Shown here one piece after another: positions 57,714 through 64,000 of a DNA stretch of 64,000 nt. Source of the DNA: Prevotella falsenii DSM 22864 = JCM 15124 (GTDB lineage Bacteria; Bacteroidota; Bacteroidia; Bacteroidales; Bacteroidaceae). Every line of letters starts with the position of its first letter. The stretch's first letter is position 1. The notes under the pieces were generated by a model. That model ran no database searches, was not told the DNA's origin, and saw only the letters and a list, made by a program, of their open reading frames with translations. The position numbers and the translations under genes were made by a program. The stretch is from assembly GCF_000613945.1 (NCBI RefSeq), contig NZ_BAJY01000001.1:124001-188000 (forward strand), written 5' to 3'.

Positions 57714-59273
57714 ATGGCAACAGCAGCAGAAAAGAAACTGGCATTCGAACAGTGGAAGGAACACTGCAAGCGCATACAGTCCATTACGGACACCACGGCA
57801 CTTGCCAATGAAACACCTGCCCAGAAAGACAGGCGCAAGGAAAGACTGCTCAGCAACTATGCCGCCTTCTGCGAGTATTACTTCCCCCATTTCCTCACGC
57901 TGCGCGACAAGACTACTGGCGAGGTACTGCGTACTGTACACAACGCGCCGTTCCACAATCAGGCGGCACGAAAGGTCATGGAAACACCGAACCTGAAGGC
58001 AGTCTTCATGTGGCCGCGCGGTCATGCCAAGTCCACCCACTTTGACATCTTCATGCCTTTGTGGCTCATGCTCCGTCCAAAACGGCTCATCAACTTTATG
58101 GTAGTGGTGGGCAAGTCGCAGGATAGTGCGAACCGACTACTTGGCGACATTCAGGCGGAACTGGAATATAATCAACGTATCATCGCCGACTTCGGTCAGC
58201 AGAAGAACCTCGGACTGTGGACGGCAGGTGAGTTCAAGACAGCCTCCGGCGTGAAGTTCCTTGCCGTTGGCCGTGGTCAGTCGCCGCGTGGACTTCGTGA
58301 GCGCGAGGCACGTCCGGATTACATTGTCATCGATGACCTTGACGATGACGAACTCTGCCGTAACGAAAAGCGTGTGCACAATCTCACCGATTGGGTGAAG
58401 GAGGCTCTCTTCGGCGCGCTCGACGTGGGGCGAGGACGTTTCCTTATGGTGGGCAACCTCATATCAAAGACCTCCGTACTGGCCAATATCGCAGCAACGC
58501 ATGGCGTGTTCGTGTCGAAGGTTCAGGCGGTCGATAAGAACGGTGAGCCGGTATGGAAAGAGAAATGGACCAAGGAAGACGCACAGGAGTACCGCGACTT
58601 CGTGGGCTATCGTGCGTGGGAGAAGGAGATGATGCACAATCCCATCGTGGACGGCACCATCTTCCGGGCCGACTGGATAAGGTACAAGCCCATGCCGTCG
58701 CTCCGCAAGTATGATATGCTCGTATGTTATACCGACCCGTCTTTCAAATCGACCACTGCCAATGACTACAAGGCTTCACGGCTGTGGGGCAAGATAGGGA
58801 ATGAGCTGCATCTCATCGACTGCTATGTACGGCAGGACACGGTTGGGGGTATGGTACGGTGGCTCTATGACCTCTACGAAAGAACGAGGGACCAAGTTGC
58901 CATACTCTTCTTTATGGAGGCGAACTTCATGCAGGATGTCATTCTGGACGAGTTCGCCGTGGAGGGCAACCTGCGTGGATACCAGCTGCCTATTATGCCC
59001 GACAAGCGCAAGAAACCTGAGAAAATACAGCGTATAGAAGCTGTCAGCCCACTGTGGGAACGTGGCTACGTTTACTACAATGAGAAGCTCAAGGACTCAC
59101 CCGATATGCAGGTGGGCATAGAGCAGACGCTGGCTCTCGAACGTGGCAGCCGTGTGCATGACGATGCACCGGACGCTGACGAGGGGGCGATATGGATCCT
59201 GCAGCGCAATGCAAGACAGGAAAGTTTTCAACCGGTGTTCGGCAAAAGACCGACCGCCAAAAATTCATGGTAG
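57714..59273 (+). CDS. Terminase large subunit
   Basis: A 519-aa packaging motor. The ATPase N-terminal domain has an atypical Walker A MWPRGHAKSTHFD (about 99) and Walker B DYIVIDDLDDDE (about 203). The RNase H-like nuclease has MLVCYTDPSFK (about 342), HLIDCYVRQDTVG and the last acid in DDAPDADEGA. It is similar to Mu gp28-type terminases and is complete. It cuts and pumps DNA into the prohead via the downstream portal. Confidence 0.93.
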   Translation: MATAAEKKLAFEQWKEHCKRIQSITDTTALANETPAQKDRRKERLLSNYAAFCEYYFPHFLTLRDKTTGEVLRTVHNAPFHNQAARKVMETPNLKAVFMWPRGHAKSTHFDIFMPLWLMLRPKRLINFMVVVGKSQDSANRLLGDIQAELEYNQRIIADFGQQKNLGLWTAGEFKTASGVKFLAVGRGQSPRGLREREARPDYIVIDDLDDDELCRNEKRVHNLTDWVKEALFGALDVGRGRFLMVGNLISKTSVLANIAATHGVFVSKVQAVDKNGEPVWKEKWTKEDAQEYRDFVGYRAWEKEMMHNPIVDGTIFRADWIRYKPMPSLRKYDMLVCYTDPSFKSTTANDYKASRLWGKIGNELHLIDCYVRQDTVGGMVRWLYDLYERTRDQVAILFFMEANFMQDVILDEFAVEGNLRGYQLPIMPDKRKKPEKIQRIEAVSPLWERGYVYYNEKLKDSPDMQVGIEQTLALERGSRVHDDAPDADEGAIWILQRNARQESFQPVFGKRPTAKNSW

Positions 59274-59274
59274 T

Positions 59275-59460
59275 ATGATAAAACTGATAAAAAACATCAT
59301 TTTCGCTTGGAAATACAAGCGTGCCGTCCGCAAAGCCAACAAACTGTCGACTTTGTTCGGAATGAAGTATTATGTGCTCAATATGAGTGGAGAACTCAAG
59401 GTTGTTCCAAAACAGAATATTCGCCACCTCGTGCGCACCCGTCGCTTCCGCAAGGCGTAA
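59275..59460 (+). CDS. Small basic phage protein of unknown function
   Basis: 61 aa, MIKLIKNIIFAWKYKRAV ... RTRRFRKA, very basic with a hydrophobic N-terminus. The ATG is 2 nt after the terminase stop, so it is translationally linked. I know of similar small proteins beside Mu-like terminases in this phylum but not their function. The longer in-frame extension upstream is inside the terminase gene and is rejected. Confidence 0.55.
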   Translation: MIKLIKNIIFAWKYKRAVRKANKLSTLFGMKYYVLNMSGELKVVPKQNIRHLVRTRRFRKA

Positions 59461-59519
59461 AGGTGTCGGACATAGAGAAGCACGCATTGTATGTAACTGT
59501 ATAGAAAAGGAGGTGACAG

Positions 59520-59939
59520 ATGTTTATTACAGACGAAGACTACAGGGTGGTCATAGGTGAGGCAGCCCTGAAGACCGTATCACAGACCTCTGCCGAAAAC
59601 CGTGCCAATGCCGAGAGTGAGGCGCAGGAGGAGATTTCAAGCTATCTCAGACCTGTTTACGACTGCAAGGCAGTGTTCACAGCAGAGGGCAATGAGCGAA
59701 ACAAGCTCATTGTCATGTACACCTGCGACATAGCCCTCTATCACATGGTATCGGCCATGCCCCAGAAGATGGGCAGTGAAATCCGGAAGGAACGCTACGA
59801 GCGTGCCGTGAAATGGCTGGAAGGTGTACAGGCGGGAAAGATAGTGCCTGACCTGCCCGTCTGCATGGATGCGACAGGGGAACCGTCCGGCATTGGGGTT
59901 GTTTTTCACTCACAGAAACCTTTAAGACATAACTGGTAA
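59520..59939 (+). CDS. Mu gp36-like protein (DUF1320)
   Basis: A 139-aa protein: FITDEDYRVVIGEAALKTV, EAQEEISSYLRPVYDCK and MYTCDIALYHMVSAMPQKMG fit the DUF1320 family, gp36 of Mu, a head-tail connector-type protein in many transposable phages. A GAAAAGGAGG stretch at about 59503 could be a rare Shine-Dalgarno-type site 6-7 nt before the ATG. The stop overlaps the portal ATG by 1 nt. Confidence 0.82.
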   Translation: MFITDEDYRVVIGEAALKTVSQTSAENRANAESEAQEEISSYLRPVYDCKAVFTAEGNERNKLIVMYTCDIALYHMVSAMPQKMGSEIRKERYERAVKWLEGVQAGKIVPDLPVCMDATGEPSGIGVVFHSQKPLRHNW

Positions 59940-61269
59940 TGGATATAAAGAGATTTTTCAGCGGACTAACAGGGCGTTCAGATACAAACACCCTTCGCAC
60001 GCCTTACGGCAATTTCAATCTTGCCAAGGAGGAAGACCGCAAGCGTGTGAAGCACGTTGTAATGGCCCTGCAACGGACCACCGATGCGCTCACCCGTAAG
60101 GACATTGCGGATTGGCGCAAGGCGTGGCAGATGGCCATCAATGTAGATGAGCCGAACCGTCAGAGGCTCTACGACATCTATCGCGACTCTGACGCTGACG
60201 GCCACCTTTCTGGCTGTGTCCGCCAGCGTGAAGGCTTCGTCATGGCTAAGTCGTTCAAACTTGTGGACACAGCCGGGAACGAGAGCGACGAGGCACTGCA
60301 TTACTTCGACCAGTCGTGGTTTAAGCAGCTGTGCCGTCTTGCCCTTGATTCCGTATACTGGGGGCACTCGCTCATAGAGCTGGGCGACATCGTGCAGGAC
60401 GGTGACGGATTGCGCTGCTATGACTGCGTGAGGCTCATACCTCGCAAGCACGTCATTCCTGAATATGGGCGTGTGGTAAAGCAGATTGGTGATGACTGGA
60501 AGACAGGCATCGACTTCCACCAGCCGCCGTTCTCCGACTGGCTCATAGAGGCAGGACAGCCCGACAACCTCGGTCTGTTTCTGAAGGCTGCACAGCATAC
60601 GATTCCTAAAAAGAACATGCTTGCATTCTGGGACACCTTCGGTGAGATATTCGGCATGCCCATGCGTATTGCCAAGACAGCATCACGGGACAGTAAGGAG
60701 ATAGACCGGCTTAACCGTATGCTCGTCGAGGCTGGTGCCTCGCAGACTGCCGTCATGCCCCTCGACACGGAACTTGAGTTCATAGAATCTACGCGTGGCG
60801 ATGCGTACAATGTCTATAACCAGCGCATAGACCGTGCGAACTCAGAACTGTCCAAGCTCATCATCGGGCAGACGATGACCATCGAAGACGGCAGCAGCCT
60901 CTCGCAAAGCCAGACGCACCTGCAGGTGTTCCAAAACCTTGTGGAGGATGACGCGATATGCTGCGTGACATTGTCAATAACCAGCTCATTCCCCGGATGG
61001 TCGCCCACGGCTTCCCGCTCAAGGGCTTTCGCTTCGACTGGGACGATTCCATCGACTATACGCCGGAGCAGCAGGTGGCATACGAGACGATGGTGGCAGA
61101 CCGATATGATGTGGATCCGGCTTACTTCGCGGAGAAGTATTCCATGCCTGTGGGGGAACGACGGAACAATATGCCTATGATGGAACCGCAAGAAGACCCT
61201 GACGACAAAAAAGGGAAGACTGATGATAAGAACAAACAGCAAAAAAATGTACACCCTTTTTTCGATTGA
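59939..61269 (+). CDS. Portal protein, Mu gp29-like (DUF935), frameshifted
   Basis: About 443 aa in two frames. The DUF935 profile is clear: IYRDSDADGHLSGCVRQREG, DSVYWGHSLIELGDI, FWDTFGEIFGMPMRIAKTAS and SKLIIGQTMTIEDGSS. The break is at about 60957: one base is missing before MLRDIVNNQLIPRM, and the second frame continues to VHPFFD. It forms the dodecameric DNA channel. Its stop overlaps the MuF start by 4 nt. Confidence 0.85.
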
Positions 61270-62663
61270 GCCCCACTGACTACGTGGGGCTGCACAGCCG
61301 GTATGGGGAAATCCTACAGTCTGCCCACCACACACTGACACTCGACAAGGAAACCGAGGATAAAGTCCAAGCAAAACTTACCAAGGCTTTCAAAGATATG
61401 ATGTCAGCACTTTTCAAACAGCAGGGGGCTACGCTCGACATCAATATCCTTGCCTCTGATGAGGCGCAGGAATTTATCGAAAGCCATGCCTCCGTTCTGG
61501 ATACTTCTTTCAGACAGGTAAAGATGTCTGAGGGTATGCGCAGAAGGCTTGAACGCTCCAACTACATTTTCTCCGGACTGAAGACATTTCACGAACTGAA
61601 CGAGGCTTTCCCGTCGCTCATCGATGAGAACGGCAATCGGAAGCCGTTTGAACGCTTTTTGAATGACGTTCAAACGATAGACGGCACATACAACCGGAAC
61701 TATCTCCGTGCCGAGTATAACTTCGTCCGGTCATCTGCCGAGATGGCTGCCAAATGGGAGCAGTACACAGAGGACGGTGACCGCTACAACCTGCAGTACC
61801 GGACTGCCGGAGACAGCAAAGTGCGCCCGGAACACGCTGCCCTCAATGGCGTTACGCTGCCGATGTCCGACCCGTTCTGGGAGTCCTATTATCCGCCCAA
61901 CGGCTGGGGCTGCCGGTGTACGGTCGTTCAGGTACGCAAGTCGAAGTATCCGACTACACCGCAGGACGAAGCGATGGCTCGTGGAGAGGAAGCCCTGCAG
62001 AGCGACACGAAAGGAATATTCCGCTTCAATGCCGGCAGGGAGCAGAAAGCCGTACCCGATTACAATCAATACACCATCAGACGGTGTAACGACTGCGACT
62101 TAGCAAAAGGCAGGACAAAACTCGCCTTTATCCCTGAGAACGAACTGTGTGCTGCCTGCAAGCTCATTAGAATGTGCGAGAGCCAGAGGTTTGAAACGAA
62201 AAGGCAATATCCCAATGGAGGCAGGGTACAGGTACATCAGTTGGTCAATCCCGCCGACAGCGACTATGATAAACTCATACAGGTTGCCGAATTCTTTGCC
62301 AAGCAGGGACAGCAGGCGAGGCTTACTCCCAAGATGTCCCGACCGCAGAAGTTCGTCTATCAGAATATCTACCACTCGCTCATGGGAACAAAGTACGAAG
62401 GCAAATGCCCTGACCTGCTCATCGATGGCAAGTGGTACGAACACGAGGGATTCACCTCCAGTAATCCAAAGCGGGCATTTCGAAATATGCTGAATGATGG
62501 ATTGAAACAATCGGATAGACTAATTATTGACAAACCTGATTTGACCGAAGCGTACATGAAACGCATCATCCATCAGAGAATAAAGGATGGACAGCGTATC
62601 ACAGAAGTGTGGTTGAAGAATGGAGAAAAATTAGAAGTATTGTATAAAAAGTTAGAGGAATGA
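61266..62663 (+). CDS. MuF-type head protein with a CdiA-like nuclease C-terminal domain
   Basis: A 465-aa fusion. Residues about 1-225 are a Mu gpF/SPP1 gp7-type minor head domain with LQYRTAGDSKVRPEHAALNG and YYPPNGWGCRCTVVQV. A cysteine-rich linker has RRCNDCDLAKG and ENELCAACKLIRMCES (about 275-325). The end (about 370-465) has CPDLLIDGKWYEHEGFTSSN, KRAFRNMLNDGLKQSDRLII and RIIHQRIKDGQRITEVWLKN, resembling the BECR-fold tRNA nuclease domain of CdiA toxins. DNA from about 62470 turns AT-rich, so this module seems newly swapped. The role of the toxin is inferred. Confidence 0.82.
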   Translation: MSPTDYVGLHSRYGEILQSAHHTLTLDKETEDKVQAKLTKAFKDMMSALFKQQGATLDINILASDEAQEFIESHASVLDTSFRQVKMSEGMRRRLERSNYIFSGLKTFHELNEAFPSLIDENGNRKPFERFLNDVQTIDGTYNRNYLRAEYNFVRSSAEMAAKWEQYTEDGDRYNLQYRTAGDSKVRPEHAALNGVTLPMSDPFWESYYPPNGWGCRCTVVQVRKSKYPTTPQDEAMARGEEALQSDTKGIFRFNAGREQKAVPDYNQYTIRRCNDCDLAKGRTKLAFIPENELCAACKLIRMCESQRFETKRQYPNGGRVQVHQLVNPADSDYDKLIQVAEFFAKQGQQARLTPKMSRPQKFVYQNIYHSLMGTKYEGKCPDLLIDGKWYEHEGFTSSNPKRAFRNMLNDGLKQSDRLIIDKPDLTEAYMKRIIHQRIKDGQRITEVWLKNGEKLEVLYKKLEE

Positions 62664-62676
62664 TTGCTCATTCCTC
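62655..62676. other. Hairpin over the MuF stop codon
   Basis: GAGGAATGA pairs with TCATTCCTC over a 4-nt loop and includes the stop codon of the MuF gene. No T run follows. It may limit read-through into the next two genes. Confidence 0.5.
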
Positions 62677-62789
62677 CTTCTGGCGAGGAATCGGTAGTCA
62701 TTAGCTACGGAATCCTCACTGCAAATATAAACATTATTTCTCAAACTCCAAACAAAGAGCGAAGAAAATAACACAAAACAATTCAAAAT

Positions 62790-63287
62790 ATGATTAGAGT
62801 ACAAGGAAATGCAGACGTCGCATTGCTTGAATGCACCAACCCGGCAAGAGGAAAATGGCGCGTGCGTTGGGACGTGCAGAAAAAGGATGATGGTTCCGCC
62901 GATTATATGGAACACGAGTTTGACCACCTGCCAGAACCGGAGGAGGTGAAGAGCCTCATAATAGCATGGTACAATGCCAAGGTAGATGAAGCCATACTTT
63001 CGGGATTCACCTACGAGGATATGGCTGTATGGCTGTCGTCCGAAAACCAGTTCAACTATAAATCGGCATACGACCTTGCCATACAGACCGCAGGGGCAAC
63101 CCTGCCCGTTACCTTCAAATTCGGGACAGACGAGCAGCCGCAGTACCGCAAGTTTGAAACGCTCGACGAATTGACGGATTTCTACGTCAAGGCGATGACT
63201 TATATCCAGTCCTCTCTGGCCAATGGTTGGAAGGAAAAGGACGCCATCGACTGGTCGGCATACAGGAAGGAGGCTGACCATGAGTAA
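62790..63287 (+). CDS. DUF4376-like phage protein
   Basis: A 165-aa protein: AWYNAKVDEAILSGFTYEDM and VWLSSENQFNYKSAYDLAIQ, with ETLDELTDFYVKAMTYIQS and LANGWKEKDAIDWSAY. The pattern (x-F-x-Y-x-x-M-x-V-W-L-S, then a C-terminal helix for sub-unit counting) resembles DUF4376 domains at the ends of phage structural or fibre-assembly proteins. It sits right after the MuF-nuclease gene, where an immunity gene would be expected, but I do not see an immunity-protein signature. Confidence 0.65.
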   Translation: MIRVQGNADVALLECTNPARGKWRVRWDVQKKDDGSADYMEHEFDHLPEPEEVKSLIIAWYNAKVDEAILSGFTYEDMAVWLSSENQFNYKSAYDLAIQTAGATLPVTFKFGTDEQPQYRKFETLDELTDFYVKAMTYIQSSLANGWKEKDAIDWSAYRKEADHE

Positions 63288-63564
63288 GGGCTGTGGTTGT
63301 CAGAGTGGAATCTTCAGGTGGTTCAAGCCACCCTATGCAAAGTTGTTCTATGCGGCATGCTGCATCCACGATAATGACTACGACCGTGGGGGCAGTGAAA
63401 GCGACCGCAAGGCTGCTGATATCCGCCTGTTCGTGAATTGCTTCCGGAAGATAGGAAAGTGCAGTTTTGCACCGGCAAAGGCTCTCTGGGTAGCTGTCAT
63501 TGCACTATGCTACTATTGGAGCGTCCGCCTGCTTGGTGGAAACTATTTCAACTACCATCCATAA
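63280..63564 (+). CDS. Small cysteine-rich phage protein with a CCxxHD motif and a membrane segment
   Basis: 94 aa; its ATG overlaps the stop of the gene before by 8 nt. The N-terminus MSKGCGCQSGIFRWFKPPYA leads to AACCIHDNDYDRGGSE, a Cys-Cys-x-x-His-Asp pattern that resembles the phospholipase A2 active site, then SDRKAADIRLFVNCFRKIG and a hydrophobic helix ALWVAVIALCYYW. PLA2-like proteins occur in some phages. It ends the rightward head operon. Function is open: lysis, entry or head decoration. Confidence 0.55.
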   Translation: MSKGCGCQSGIFRWFKPPYAKLFYAACCIHDNDYDRGGSESDRKAADIRLFVNCFRKIGKCSFAPAKALWVAVIALCYYWSVRLLGGNYFNYHP

Positions 63565-63568
63565 ACAA

Positions 63569-63602
63569 CAAGTCCGCAATCTCAACCGAGACAGCGGACT
63601 TG
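63569..63602. terminator. Bidirectional terminator between the phage operon and dinD
   Basis: CAAGTCCGC pairs with GCGGACTTG across a 16-nt loop, with A/T-rich flanks and a T run on the dinD side. It lies between two converging genes and closes the rightward phage block. Confidence 0.8.
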
Positions 63603-63608
63603 CTTTGT

Positions 63609-64000
63609 TTATTGTTTTTTCCCCTTCTTATCAATCTTCTTCATTTCTCTGAACTCCGATTTCAAGGCTTTCTTTACCTCTGGTATCTGCCGTTCTTGAG
63701 GCAGTTGCTCTGGCTTCCTGCCCGTGTTCTTTATGATAATGTCACGAACTTCACGCCCAACCTCAAAATGAGTTCCCTCTAAGCTTCTTGCCCATGTATT
63801 GACTGTGATTTTATCCTCTCTTCCGTCTGAGTGATGCGGAAGAGATTAGCTGCCAGTTCTGTTCTGCCCATCGTCTCAAAGAGCTTGTTTTTGTCAACGC
63901 CACGTCTGCGCGCAAGTTGCACGTTTAGCATATTATACATACCACGATAACCGGCATTCGTAAACTTGGCGTAGTCTTCTACTCCTGCTTGGTGGGCTGC
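63609..64000 (-). CDS. dinD: DNA damage-inducible protein D, partial and frameshifted
   Basis: Only the C-terminal part lies in the window. The minus strand reads AAHQAGVEDYAKFTNAGYRG, MYNMLNVQLARRRGVDKNK, LFETMGRTELAANLFRITQ, TEERIKSQ then, after a break at about 63780 where one T is missing, LEGTHFEVGREVRDIIIKN, GRKPEQLPQERQ and KSEFREMKKIDKKGKKQ. This is typical of DinD, an SOS-induced protein that inhibits RecA filaments. The 5' part is beyond the window. It converges on the phage operon, so it may be a host gene at the prophage edge or phage cargo. Confidence 0.8.

Larger units (their letters stand above)
36481..64000. mobile_element. Mu-like transposable siphophage prophage (runs off the right edge)
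   Basis: From 36481 rightward the DNA is visibly more GC-rich and codes for phage structural proteins. The portal (DUF935 type), MuF head protein and gp36-like protein are Mu-related; a single tail-tube protein with no sheath suggests a siphovirus tail, as in B3/D3112-type transposable phages. The left edge is set by the first of three regularly spaced repeats at 36494 and by TGTTTTTGC at 36481. A transposase, repressor and lysogeny genes are not present and would be to the right. Whether dinD at 63609 is inside or outside the phage is unclear. Confidence 0.85.

Noticed and set aside
62652..63281. 209-codon minus-strand frame that could be an immunity or antitoxin gene
   Set aside because: It lies antisense to the DUF4376-like gene, its product has no folded-domain pattern and it has no promoter; a shadow.

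Overview
The window looks like a Prevotella-type chromosome (phylum Bacteroidota) interrupted by a transposable, Mu-like siphophage prophage. The case for Bacteroidota is the promoters (TAnnTTTG -7 boxes, no clear Shine-Dalgarno sites), a fused SecDF, a T9SS-type C-terminal sorting domain, an outer-membrane TonB-dependent receptor and a HmuY-like lipoprotein. The genus is an inference from protein style; the phylum is firm.

Layout. 1-2.3 kb: sucCD. 2.3-4 kb: decayed DNA with an IS982-type transposase relic, a glycosyltransferase and an AAA-ATPase-like relic. 4-15 kb: envelope block. It holds a cytidylyltransferase/oxidoreductase fusion, a PLP aminotransferase, a CDP-glycerol glycerophosphotransferase-type enzyme, a LicD-type transferase, an LpxL-type acyltransferase, an LtaS-like alkaline-phosphatase-fold enzyme and an MsbA-like flippase, followed by miaB. 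Together these suggest attachment of CDP-activated alcohol or amino-alcohol phosphates to a lipid A/LPS-type glycan. 15-29 kb: lactate permease, ABC ATPase, argS, RNase H, secDF, an endonuclease/phosphatase-family protein, rhomboid, HU and pdxST. 29-36 kb: TonB receptor, tRNA-Arg(CCU), ADP-ribosylglycohydrolase, HmuY-like lipoprotein and a T9SS-type secreted protein. 36.48 kb to the right edge: prophage.

The prophage has two divergent late blocks separated by a perfect palindrome at 57.2 kb. Rightward: small and large terminase, a Mu gp36-like protein, a Mu gp29-like portal, a MuF head protein with a CdiA-like nuclease tail, and two small genes. Leftward: prohead protease, scaffold, capsid, amidase, two nested spanin-like genes, tail tube, tail chaperones, tape measure, tail hub, and a tail fibre of about 2,300 residues with CotH-kinase-like and C-type-lectin-like modules. 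No MuA/MuB-type transposase is in the window; if the phage is complete it should lie to the right. The left end carries three 19-bp repeats at exact 33-bp spacing, as expected for transposase-binding sites. A dinD-like gene runs off the right edge.

Most unusual points: (1) a conserved, foldable element of about 196 nt sits at the same 43-nt distance upstream of both lctP and pdxS, just downstream of a -7 box in each case, and looks like an undescribed leader RNA; (2) arrays with an exact 22-bp period but different sequences occur at six intergenic loci; (3) the CotH/lectin tail fibre and the MuF-nuclease fusion; (4) a possible programmed frameshift at A8 in the tail chaperone genes. More than a dozen small frameshifts break otherwise normal genes, host and phage alike, which points to indel errors in the sequence more than to real decay.
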